Shown piece after piece: positions 1 to 12,748 of a stretch of 64,000 bases of DNA. How positions within the stretch are numbered: position 1 is the stretch's first letter; each line of letters begins with the position of its first letter. Source of the DNA: Misgurnus anguillicaudatus (taxonomy: Eukaryota; Chordata; Actinopteri; Cypriniformes; Cobitidae); NCBI RefSeq assembly GCF_027580225.2, contig NC_073354.2:30400001-30464000 (forward strand), in the 5' to 3' direction. The notes below the pieces were generated by a model. That model made no database searches. It was not told where the DNA came from and saw only the letters and a list, made by a program, of their open reading frames with translations. A program made the translations under genes and the position numbers.

Positions 1-900
1 GAGATATTCACGCGTGTTTTTTAAGCGCTATTTTGCTGCGCAGGGTTAACCGTAAGGCGAATTCTGGCATGTTTGGTATCGTTGGACTCGGCAACTATTC
101 AGAACTCCAAAGAAATAAGTCCCGTGAAAATACGTCAATCTGAGCCAAAGTTATAGGCGTGTAAAGCATAAGTCTGACCACTAGGTGGCGCTGTGACGAA
201 ACTCTGCAGGCACCCGTAGTTCCTGACTGGCATCACAAGTACCAAGTATAGTGTCAATAGGCTTAAGTTTGCCGAAGATACAGCCTCAAATCTGTTTTTT
301 TGCGCTCTACGTAAAATTCGTTGACGCGGTTTACGGGAACGGATTGACGAATTGACATGAATTCCATAACTTTTTGCCGTGAGGGTCTGTAGATGCTACA
401 TACCGATTTTCGTGGAAATCGGGCAAAAGCTCTAGGACGAGTTCGCAAAAGTAGGTTTTACGAATAATTCAAAATGGTGTAAAAATTTTCATGACGGAAA
501 ATGACGTCATAGGGTCCAATCGAAGCGTCTTGAGCCAAGGAATCAGAGGAAGCAAGAATTTTGTTTCTAGGACATATGGATCAGAAGTTATAAGCAGAAA
601 CATAAGTGCAACTTTGGACTGTTGGTGGCGCTAGCGGGTTTGAGATAGAGACTCCAAATTTGCTGTGGATAATATTTGGACTGTCCTTTATCAGTGTGCC
701 AAATTTCATAACTTTCCTATGTACGGTTCTATGGGCTGCCATAGACCGCAATGGCGGAAGAAGAAGAATAACTAATAATAATAAGAAAACTAACAGATAC
801 AATAGGGGTCTTCGCCCATTCTGGGCTTGACCCCTAATAATAAGAAAACTAACAGATACAATAGGGGTCTTCGCCCATTCTGGGCTTGACCCCTAATAAA
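1..900 (+). mobile_element. Type B unit, 3' part, with two tail modules
   Basis: The sequence from base 1 aligns with the type B unit from 3822 onward, so the 5' half of this unit lies left of the window. A CTCF-like core is at 178-192. Two tail modules follow at about 777-837 and 838-898, both with the GCCCA/TGGGC hairpin stem. Confidence 0.8.
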
Positions 901-2896
901 TATAGCTGCAAGCAGCGATACCGGGGTCAAGCCAAATATGGCAAAAAATGATTCATACGTGATGACTGTCATGATTTAAGATCTAAGTTTGCATTAGTCT
1001 TAGAAAAAAAAGCAATTTTTTCATATCTTGAGACCACCAGGTGGCGCTGTGCCGAAACAATAGATGGTGCCTCAGGTCATGACTGTGATGACACATACCA
1101 AATTTAGTGTAAATACGACAAAGCGATACGGAGATATAGCCTTAAATGACTTGACCACTAGGGGGCACTGACCAAACAATAAATTGTGACTTAGGTCTTG
1201 ATTGTGATGACACCAACCAAATTTGGTGTAAATACGATAAAGAGATGCAGAGATATAGCTTCAAATCTCTTGACCACTAGGGGGCGCCGAAAAGTTTACA
1301 AGTCCTTTCGGAACATGTTGCTGATGAACCATACCAAGTTTCATAACAGTACGCAATTGCGTTTCTCAAATACTTGAACTTAAAGAAAAAATTCAAAATG
1401 GCCGACACACAAAATGGCCGACCAAAAACCATTTGGTATCGTTTGACTCGGCATGCCTCAAGAAATCTAACAAGACCAGTTTCATAATTTTACATTCAAA
1501 TTTGCAGTAGATATAAGCAAAAATAAAAAAAATTATATCTCGTGACCAGTAGGGGGCAGTGTGACGAAATGGTGCATGCACCCTCAGGTCATCACCGTTA
1601 TGACATATCCCAAGTCTCATATTAATACGCAAAAGTTTTGCGAAGATACAGGCTCAAACACATTTTGGCGTGCTCGCCCTCGCACTCTTTGATACGTTAT
1701 ACGACAACGGATAGGTCTACTGAAAATCTTTTGATATCTTTTTGTCTAGAGTGTCTCTAGATGGTGCATACCAAAAATCAAGCCAATCACACAAGCGCTC
1801 TAGGAGGAGTTCGAAAAAGTAGGTGTTCAATATAATTCAAAATGGCCGACAGGAAGTAGGTTTGACTCAGACATATTTGGTACAGTCGGACTCAGCATGA
1901 GCCAAGGAATCAATAGACTGAAGTCTTATGTCATAGTGGCAATTTAATCAAATGATATAAAGATTTAAAAAATTGTTTTTACATATCCTGACCACTAGGT
2001 GGCGCCGTCCTAAAGATTTATAAGTGCGCTCAGAACATGTCACTGATGAACCATGCTAAATTTCGTAGCGATACGCCATTCTGTTTGTGAAATACTGAAC
2101 TTAATGAGAAAATGCAAAATGGCCGACACTAAAAATGGCCGACCGAAAACCGTTTGGTATCGTTTGACTCGGCATGCTTCAAGGAATCTAACAAGACCAC
2201 CTTCATGATTTTAGACTCAAGTTTGAAGTAGTTATAAGCGAAAATAGGCATTTTTCGAATCTCGTGACCACTAGGTGGCGCTGTGACGAAACGTTGCAGG
2301 CACCCTCAGGTCATGACTGTAATGACATATACCAAGTTTCGTGTCGATACAATAAAGTTTTGCGAAGATACGGCCTCACGTCCGTTTTGGCGTGCTCGCC
2401 GCCTTGTATGTTGTCACTGTATACGAGAACGCATTGGTCTATCAAAAAGCTTTTGATAACTTTTTGTCTGGGGTGTCTCTAGATGCTATATACCAAAGGA
2501 CATGAAAATCAGACGCACGCTGTAGGAGGAGTTCGAAAAAGTAGGTTTTACGGAAAATTCAAAATGGCGGAAAGATGTGCATGACACAAATGACATCAAT
2601 GTGTGCATTTGAATCAACATGAGCCAAGGATTCAGAGGAAACAAGAATTTAGTTTCTAGGACTCACGGGTCAGAAGTTGTGAGCATGAACATTAGTGGAT
2701 TTTTGGACTGTTGGTGGCGCTAGAGGGTTTGAGTCAGACACACCAATGTTGCTATAGTAACTTCTGAGACTGTCCTCTACATGTGTGCCAAATTTCATAA
2801 CTTTCCTATGTACGGTTCTATGGGCTGCCATTGACTTTCGGCGGAAGAACGAGGAAGAAAAATAATAATAATAATAATAAGAAAACTAACAATAAA
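901..2896 (+). mobile_element. Type A unit 1
   Basis: Begins TATAGCTGCAAGCAGCGATA and ends in a (TAA)n-like run. CTCF-like cores are at 1034, 1155, 1274, 1546, 1992 and 2268, the first being the CCACCAG variant. It contains paired AAAATGGCCGAC blocks near 1396-1424 and 2116-2143. No coding content. Confidence 0.85.
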
Positions 2897-4600
2897 TATA
2901 GCTGCAAGCAGCAATGCCGGGGTCAAGCCAAAAAGGGCACAGAAGAAAGTAAAGTTGAATTGGATAAGCAGATTGAAGAACCTAGATAAACCTAATAATT
3001 TTAGATAAAAAAAACAAAAAAGTTATAAACAAAAATAATTTAAGTTCTTGTCTACTGCAATCGTTCTTCTGTTATTGACAATCATGGAACATTAGAGCAC
3101 TGAAGGACATGTGAGTGGTGTTTGCAGTGGCAAAACATGGGTCACATCATGTTACAACAAGTTTAATAACTCAAAAGAGACCATCCCCGTGTCTCTACGG
3201 TGTTTTGATGCTGAGATATAGCTTTTGCAAAAACGGTCGATAAGGTATTCTCAATGGTTGCTAGGGAGTAACTTGGCAACCACCAGTGATTATAGTCAAA
3301 GCCATGAAAGGAATAATCCATGATGACTCATGGTTTTAGATGTGTTGTTGCAGTAGTTTTAGGCAAAAATACTATATTCTATCTCAAAACCAGTAGGTGG
3401 CGCAATGAAAAAATTGTGCATGCAACATCAGGTCATGATTGTGTTACATCTAGCTAGTTTTATGACAATACACTTTAGTTTAGTTAAGAAACAGTTGTAT
3501 GACCATAAGGCTGGCTTGTTATCAAAGGTTTTGTTCAATTATAAGGCCATCTAGTGGTGCAAGCACACAATTTTTTTTGTGTTGCCTCAGAATGTGCTCA
3601 TGCATCAGCGTAGCAAATCTGGTGAAAAAATATATTTTCGTTACGAAGTTACAACCATTTATGTGTAAAAAACACAAAATTTGAATGTAATTTTTCGTTT
3701 TTTGCAATTTTCGGCAATTTCTGATGAAAATTTTAATATAACGCCAATAGAACTTTTTGTTCAGAAGGTAAGGATAGTTTCTTCCTATGGTGTTTTCGAG
3801 ACGATCGGAATAACGCTTGCGGAGATATTCACGCGTGTTTTTTAAGCGCTATTTTGCTGCCCAGGGTTAACCGTAAGGTGAAATCTGGCATGTTTGGTAT
3901 CGTTGGACTCGGCAACTATTCAGAACTCCAAAGAAACAAGTCCTGTGAAAATACGTCAATCGGAGCCAAAGTTATAGGTGTATAAAACATTTCTCTGGCC
4001 ACTAGGTGGCGCTGCAACGAAACTGTGCATGCACCCTCGGTTCCTGACTGGCATCAGAAGTACCAAGTGTCGTGTCAATAGGCCTAAGTTTGACGAAGAT
4101 ACAGCCTAAAATCAGTTTTTTTGCGCTCTACGTAAAATTTGTTAAGGCGGTATACGACAACGGATTGCTGTATCGAAATTCTTTTGATAACTTTTTGCCA
4201 TGAGTGTCTCAAGATGATACATACCAATTTTCGTGGCAATCGGAGAAAAGCCCTAGGACGAGTTCGAAAAAGTAGGTTTTACGAATAATTCAAAATGGCG
4301 GAACAATTTTTATGACGGAAAATAACGACATAGGGTCCAATCGAATCGTCTTGAGCCAAGGAATCAGAGGAAGTAAGAATTTTGTTTCTAGGGCTTACGG
4401 ATCAGAAGTTATAAGCAAAAACATAAGTGCAACTTTGGACTGTTGGTGGCGCTAGTGGGTTAGACATAGAGACTCCAAATTTGCTGTGGGGACACATTGG
4501 ACTGTCCTTTATCAGTGTGCCAAATTTCATAACTTTCCTACGTACGGTTCTATGGGCTGCCATAGACCGCAATGGCGGAAGAAGAATAACTAATAATAAA
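2897..4600 (+). mobile_element. Type B unit 2
   Basis: Starts with the B variant of the head (GCAATGCCGGGGTCAAGCC). The first ~1.0 kb is unlike type A; from about 3999 it is homologous to the last ~600 bases of A. CTCF-like cores are at 3390 (last base off consensus) and 3999. Confidence 0.85.
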
Positions 4601-6587
4601 TATAGCTGCAAGCAGCGATACCGGGGTCAAGCCAAACATGGCAAAAATAATTCATACGTGATGACTGTCATGATTTAAGATCTAAGTTTGCATTAGTTTT
4701 AGGAAAAAATAGCAATTTTTTGTATCTTGTGACCACTAGGAGGCACTGTGCCGAAACAAGAGATGGTGCCTCAGGCCATGACTGTGATGACACATACCAA
4801 ATTTAGTGTAAATACGATAAAGCGATACGGAGATATAGCCTAAAATGACTTGACCACTAGGGGGCACTGACCAAAACAATAGATGGTGACTCAGGTCATG
4901 ATTGTGATGACACCCACCAAATTTGGTGTAAATGCGATAAAGAGATGCAGAGATATAGCTTCAAATCTCTTGACCACTAGGGGGCGCCGAAAAGTTTACA
5001 AGTCCTCCCGGAACATGTTGCTGATGAACCATACCAAGTTTCATAACAATACGCAATTGCGTTTCTGAAATACTTGAACTTAAAGAAAAAATTCAAAATG
5101 GCCGACACACAAAATGGCCGACCAAAAACCATTTGGTATCGTTTGACTCGGCATGCCTCACGAAATCTAACAAGACCAGTCTCATAATTTTACATTCAAG
5201 TTTGCAGTAGTTATAAGCAAAATTAGAAATGTTTAATATCTCATGACCAGTAGGGGGCAGTGTGACGAAATGGTGCATGCACCCTCAGGTCATCACTGTT
5301 ATGACATATACCAAGTCTCATATTAATACGCAAAAGTTTTGCGAAGATACAGGCTCAAACACATTTTGGCGTGCTCGCCCTCGCATTCTTTGATGCGTTA
5401 TACGACAACGGATAGGTCTACCGAAAAGCTTTTGATAACTTTTTGTCTAGAGTGTCTCTAGAAGATGCATACCAAAAATCAAGCCAATCAGACGAGCGCT
5501 CCAGGAGGAGTTCGAAAAAGTAGGTGTTCAATATAATTCAAAATGGCCGACAGGAAGTAGGTTTGACTCAGATATATTTGGTACAGTTGGACTCAGCATG
5601 AGCCAAGGAATCAATAGAGTGAAGTCTTATGTCATAGTGGCAATTTAATCAAATGATATAAAGATTTTAAACAATTTATTTACATATCCTGACCACTAGG
5701 TGGCGCTGTCCTAAAGATTTATAGGTGAGCTCAGAACATGTCACTGATGAACCATGCCAAATTTCGTAGCGATACGCCATTCTGTTTGTGAAATACTGAA
5801 CTTAATGAGAAAATTCAAAATGGCCGACACCCAAAATGGCCGACCGAAAACCGTTTGGTATCGTTTGACTCGGCATGCCTCAAGGAATCTTACAAGACCA
5901 CCTTCATGATTTTAGACTCAAGTTTGAAGTAGTTATAAGCGAAAATAAGCATTTTTCGAAACTCGTGACCACTAGGTGGCGCTGTGACGAAACGTTGCAG
6001 GCACCCTCAGGTCATGACTGTAATGACATATACCAAGTTTCGTGTCGATACAATAAAGTTTTGCGAAGATACGGCCACACGTCCGTTTTGGCGGGCTCGC
6101 CGCCATATATGTTGTGAATTTATACGAGAACGCATTGGTCTATCAAAAAGCTTTTGATAACTTTTTGTCTGGGGTGTCTCTAGATGCTACATACCAAAGG
6201 ACATGCAAAACGGACGGACGGTCTAGGAGGAGTTCGAAAAAGTAGGTTTTACGGAAAATTCAAAGTGGCGGAAAGATGTGCATGACACAAATGACATCAA
6301 CATGTGCAACTGAATCATCATGAGCCAAGGATTCAGAGGAAACAAGAATTTATTTTCTAGGACTCACGGGTCACAAGTTGTGAGCATGAACATAAGTGGA
6401 TTTTTGGACTGTTGGTGGCGCTAGAGGGTTTGAGTCAGACACACCAATGTTGCTATAGTAACTTCTGTGACTGTCCTCTACATGTGTGCCAAATTTCATA
6501 ACTTTCCTATGTACGGTTCTATGGGCTGCCATTGACTTTTGGGTGGAAGAACGAGGAACAAGAATAACAATAATAAATATAGCTGCA
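4601..6587 (+). mobile_element. Type A unit 3
   Basis: Full-length A copy following a B unit with no spacer. It has the usual 119-121 bp module series near its start and ends in AATAATAAA directly before the next head. Confidence 0.85.
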
Positions 6588-8611
6588 AGCAGCGATACCG
6601 GGGTCAAGCCAAACATGGCAAAAAATGATTCATACGTGATGACTGTCATGATTTAAGATCTAAGTTTGCATTAGTTTTATGAAAAAAATAGCAATTTTTT
6701 CGTATCTTGAGACCACTAGGTGGCGCTGTGCCGAAACAATAGATGGTGCCTCAGGTCATGACTGTGATGACACATACCAAATTAAGTGTAAATACGATAA
6801 ACCGATACGGAGATATAGCCTTAAATGACTTGACCACTAGGGGGCACTGAACAAACAATAAATTGTAACTCAGCCCTTGATTGTGATGACACCCACCAAA
6901 TTTGGTGTAAATACGATAAAGAGATGCAGAGATATAGCTTCAAATCTCTTGACCACTAGGTGGCACCGGAAAGTTTACAAGTCCTCCCAGAACATGTTGC
7001 TGATGAACCATACCAAGTTTCATAACAATACGCAATTGCGTTTCTGAAATACTTGAACTTAAAGAAAAATTCAAAATGGCTGACACACAAAATGGCCGAC
7101 CAAAAACCATTTGGTATCGTTTGACTCGCCATGCCTCACGAAATCTAACAAGACCAGTCTCATAATTTTACATTCAAATTTGCATTAGTTATAAGCAAAA
7201 ATAGACATTTTTTATATCTCGTGACCAGTAGGGGGCAGTGTGACGAAATGGTGCATGCACCCTCAGGTCATCACTGTTATGACATATACCAAGTCTCATA
7301 TTAATACGCAAAAGTTTTGCGAAGATACAGGCTCAAACACATTTTGGCGTGCTCGCCCTCGCATTCTTTGATGCGTTATACGACAACGGATAGGTCTACC
7401 GAAAATCTTTTGATAACTTTTTGTCTAGAGTGTCTCTAGATGATGCATACCAAAAATCAAGCCAATCACACAAGCGCTCTAGGAGGAGTTTGAAAAAGTA
7501 GGTGTTCAATATAATTCAAAATGGCCGACAGGAAGTAGGTTTGACTCAGACATATTTGGTACAGTCGGACTCAGCATAAGCCAAGGAATCAATAGACTGA
7601 AGTTGTATTTCATAGTGGCAATTTAATCAAATGATATAAAGATTTTAAACAATGTATTTACATATCCTGACCACTAGGTGGCGCTGTCTTAAAGATTTAT
7701 AGGTGCGCTCAGAACATGTCACTGATGAACCATGCCAAATTTCGTAGCGATACGCCATTCTGTTTGTGAAATACAGAACTTAATGAGAAAATTCAAAATG
7801 GCCGAAACCCAAAATGGCCGACCGAAAACCGTTTGGTATCGTTTGACTCGGCATGCCTCAAGGAATCTAACAAGACCAACTTCATGATTTTAGACTCAAG
7901 TTTGAAGTAGTTATAAGCAAAAATAGGCATTTTTCGAATTTCGTGACCACTAGGTGGCGCTGTGACGAAACGTTGCAGGCACCCTCAGGTCATGACTGTA
8001 ATGACATATACCAAGTTTCGTGTCGATACAATAAAGTTTTGCGAAGATACGGCCTCACGTCCGTTTTGGCGTGCTCGCCGCCGTATATGTTGTCACGGTA
8101 TACGAGAATGCATTGGTCTATCAAAAAGCTTTTGATAACTTTTTGTCTGGGTTGTCTCTAGATGCTACATACCAAAGGACATGCAAATCGGACAAACGGT
8201 CTAGGAGGAGTTCGAAAAAGTAGGTTTTACGGAAAATTAAAAATGGCGGAAGGATGTGCATGACACAAATGACATCAATGTGTGCAATTGAATCAACATG
8301 AGCCAAGGATTCAGAGGAAACAAGAATTTAGTTTCTAGGACTCACGGGTCAGAAGTTATGAGCATGAACATAAGTGGATTTTTGGACTGTTGGTGGCGCT
8401 AGAGGGTTTGAGTCAGACACACCAAAGTTGCTATAGTAACTTCTGAGACTGTCCTCTACATGTGTGCCAAATTTCATAACTTTCCTACGTACGGTTCTAT
8501 GGGCTGCCATTGACTTTTGGGTGGAAGAACGAGGAACAAGAATAACAATAATAATAAGAAAACTAACAATAACAATAGGGTTCTACGCCCCTTCGGGGCT
8601 TGACCCCTAAA
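6588..8611 (+). mobile_element. Type A unit 4
   Basis: Full-length A copy. CTCF-like cores are at 6713, 6834, 6953, 7225, 7671 and 7947. Ends with one tail module carrying the GCCCC/GGGGC hairpin stem (about 8555-8611). Confidence 0.85.
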
Positions 8612-10640
8612 TATAGCTGCAAGCAGCGATACCGGGGTCAAGCCAAACATGGCAAAAAATTATTCATACGTGATGACTGTCATGATTTAAGATCTAAGTT
8701 TGCATTAGTTTTAGGAAAAAAATAGCAATTTTTTCGTATCTTGAGACCACTAGGTGGCGCTCTGTCGAAACAATAGATGGTGCCTCAGGTCATGACTGTG
8801 ATGACACATACCAAATTTAGTGTAAATACGATAAAGCGATACGGAGATATAGCCTTAAATGACTTGACCACTAGGGGGCTCTGACCAAACAATAAATTGT
8901 GACTCAGGTCTTGATTGTGATGACACCCACCAAATTTGGTGTAAATACGATAAAGAGATGCAGAGATATAGCTTCAAATCTCTTGACCACTAGGGGGCGC
9001 CGAAAAGTTTACAAGTCCTCCCAGAACATGTTGCTGATGAACCATACCAAGTTTCATAACAATACGCAATTGCGTTTCTGAAATACTTGAACTTAAAGAA
9101 AAAATTCAAAATGGCCGACACACAAAATGGCCGACCAAAAACCATTTGGTATCGCTTGACTCGGCATGCCTCACGAACTCTAACAAGACCAGTCTCATAA
9201 TTTTACATTCAAGTTTGCAGTAGTTATAAGCAAAAATAGACATTTTTTATATCTTGTGACCAGTAGGGGGCAGTGTGACGAAATGGTGCATGCACCCTCA
9301 GGTCATCACTGTTATAACATATACCAAGTCTCATATTAATACACAAAAGTTTTGCGAAGATACAGGCTCAAAGACATTTTGGCGTGCTCGCCCTCGCATT
9401 CTTTGATGCGTTATACGACAACGGATAGGTCTACCGAAAAGCTTTTGATAACTTTTTGTCTAGAGTGTCTCTAGATGATGCATACCAAAATTCAAGCCAA
9501 TCACACGAGCGCTCTAGGAGGAGTTCGAAAAAGTAGGTGTTCAATATAATTCAAAATGGCCGACAGGAAGTAGGTTTGACTCAGACATATTTGGTACAGT
9601 CGGACTCAGCATGAGCCAAGGAATCAATAGAGTGAAGTCTTATGTCATAGTGGCAATTTAATCAAATGATATAAAGATTTTAAATAATTTATTTACATAT
9701 CCTGACCACTAGGTGGCGCTGTCCTAAAGATTTATAGGTCCGCTCAGAACATGTCACTGATGAACCATGCCAAATTTCATAGCGATACGCCATTCTGTTT
9801 GTGAAATACTGAACTTAATGAGAAAATTCAAAATGGCCGACACCCAAAATGGCCGACCGAAAACCGCTTGGTATCGTTTGACTCGGCATGCCTCAAGCAA
9901 TCTAACAAGACCACCTTCATGATTTTAGACTCAAGTTTGAAGTAGTTATAAGCGAAAATAAGCATTTTTCGAATCTCGTGACCACTAGGTGGCGCTGTGA
10001 CGAAACGTTGCAGGCACCCTCAGGTCATGACTGTAATGACAGATACCAAGTTTTGTATCGATACACAAACGTTTTGCGAAGATACGGCCTCACGTCCGTT
10101 TTGGCGTGCTCGCCGCCGTATATGTTGTCACTGTATACGAGAACGCATTGGTCTATCAAAAAGCTTTTGATAACTTTTTGTCTGGGGTGTCTCTAGATGC
10201 TACATACCAAAGGACATGCAAATCGGACGAACGCTCTAGGAGGAGTTCGAAAAAGTAGGTTTTACGGAAAATTCAAAATGGCGGAAAGATTTGCATGACA
10301 CAAATGACATCAATGTGTGCATTTGAATCATCATGAGCCAAAGATTCAGAGGAAACAAGAATTTAGTTTCTAGGTCTCACGGGTCAGAAGTTATGAGCAT
10401 GAACATAAGTAGATTTTTGGACTGTTGGTGGCGCTAGAGGGTTTGAGTCAGACACACCAATGTTGCTATAGTAACTTCTGAGACTGTCCTCTACATGTGT
10501 GCCAAATTTCATAACTTTCCTACGTACGGTTCTATGGGCTGCCATTGACTTTTGGGTGGAAGAACGAGGAAGAAAAATAATAATAAGAAAACTAACAATA
10601 ACAATAGGTGTCTACGCCACTTCGTGGCTTGACCCCTAAA
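8612..10640 (+). mobile_element. Type A unit 5
   Basis: Full-length A copy ending in one tail module (about 10583-10640) whose hairpin stem is GCCAC/GTGGC instead of GCCCC/GGGGC. Confidence 0.85.
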
Positions 10641-12748
10641 TATAGCTGCAAGCAGCGATACCGGGGTCAAGCCAAACATGGCAAAAAATGATTCATACGT
10701 GATGACTGTCATGATTAAAGATCTAAGTTTGCATTAGTTTTAGGAAAAAAATAGAAATTTTTTGTATCTTGAGACCACTAGGTGGCGCGGTGCCGAAACA
10801 ATAGATGGTGCCTCAGGTCATGACTGTGATGACACATACCAAATTGAGTGTAAATACGATAAAGCAATACAGAGATATAGCCTTAAATGACTTGACCACT
10901 AGGGGGCACTAACCAAACAATGAATTGTGACTCAGGTCTTGATTGTGATGACACCCACCAAATTTGGTGTAAATACAATAAAGAGATGCAGAGATATAGC
11001 CTTAAATGACTTGACCACTAGGGGGCACTGACCAAAAAATAAATTGTGATTCAGGTCTTGATTGTGATGACACCCACCAAATTTTGTGTAAATACGATAA
11101 AGAGATGCAGAGATATAGCTTCAAATCTCTTGACCACTAGGGGGCACCGAAAAGTTTACAAGTCCTCCCAGAACATGTTGCTGATGAACCATACCAAGTT
11201 TCATAACAATACGCAATTGCGTTTCTGAAATACTTGAACTTAAAGAAAAAATTCAAAATGGCCGACACACAAAATGGCCGACCAAAAACCATTTGGTATC
11301 GTTTGACTCGGCATGCCTCAAGAAATCTAACAAGACCAGTCTCATAATTTTACATTCAAGTTTGCAATAGTTATAAGCAAAATTAGACATTTTTTATATC
11401 TCGTGACCAGTAGGGGGCAGTGTGACGAAATGGTGCATGCACCCTCAGGTCATCACTGGTATGACATATACCAAGTCTCATATTAATACGCAAAAGTTTT
11501 GCGAAGATACAGGCTCAAACACATTTTGGCGTGCTCGCCCTCGCATTCTTTGATGCGTTATACGACAACGGATAGGTCTACCGAAAAGCTTTTGATAACT
11601 TTTTGTCTAGAGTGTCTCTAGACGATGCATACCAAAAATCAAGCCAATCACACGAGCGCTCTAGGAGGAGTTCGAGAAGTAGGTGTTCAATATAATTCAA
11701 AATGGCCGACAGGAAGTAGGTTTGACTCAGACATATTTGGTACAGTCAGACTCAGCATGAGCCAAGGAATCAATAGAGTGAAGTCTTATGTCAGTGTGGC
11801 AATTTAATCAAATGATATAAAGATTTTAAACAATTTATTTACATATCCTGACCACTAGGTGGCGCTGTCTTAAAGATTTATAGGTGCGCTCAGAACATGT
11901 CACTGATGAACCATGCCAAATTTCGTAGCGATACGCCATTCTGTTTGTGAAATACTGAACTTAATGAGAAAATTCAAAATGGCCGACACCCAAAATGGCC
12001 GACCGAAAACCGTTTGGTATCGTTTGACTCGGCATGCCTCAAGGAATCTTACAAGACCACCTTCATGATTTTAGACTCAAGTTTGAAGTAGTTATAAGCG
12101 AAAATAAGCATTTTTCGAATCTCGTGACCACTAGGTGGCGCTGTGACGAAACGTTGCAGGCACCCTCAGGTCATGACTGTAATGACATATACCAAGTTTC
12201 GTGTCGATACAATAAAGTTTTGCGAAGATACGGCCACACGTCCGTTTTGGCGTGCTCGCCGCCATATATGTTGTGAATTTATACGAGAACGCATTGGTCT
12301 ATCAAAAAGCTTTTGATAACTTTTTGTCTGGGGTGTCTCTAGATGCTACATACCAAAGGACATGCAAATCGGACGGACGGTCTAGGAGGAGTTCGAAAAA
12401 GTAGGTTTTACGGAAAATTCAAAATGGCGGAAAGATGTGCATGACACAAATGACATCAACATGTGCAACTGAATCATCATGAGCCAAGGATTCAGAGGAA
12501 ACAAGAATTTATTTTCTAGGACTCATGGGTCACAAGTTGTGAGCATGAACATAAGTGGATTTTTGGACTGTTGGTGGCGCTAGAGGGTTTGAGTCAGACA
12601 CACCAATGTTGCTATAGTAACTTCTGAGACTGTCCTCTACATGTGTGCCAAATTTCATAACTTTCCTATGTACGGTTCTATGGGCTGCCATTGACTTTTG
12701 GGTGGAAGAACGAGGAACAAGAATAACAATAATAATAATAATAATAAA
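10641..12748 (+). mobile_element. Type A unit 6 with one extra 119-bp module
   Basis: The 5' module series has cores at 10775, 10896, 11015 and 11134, that is, one more 119-bp copy than the standard A unit. Otherwise a normal A unit ending in (TAA)n. Confidence 0.85.

Noticed and set aside
2264..2482. Recurring 72-codon plus-strand open frame in A units (also near 7943, 9978, 20167, 22146)
   Set aside because: It recurs because the DNA is repeated. It is short, has no known domain, is disrupted or altered in several units, and lies across the CTCF-like motif.
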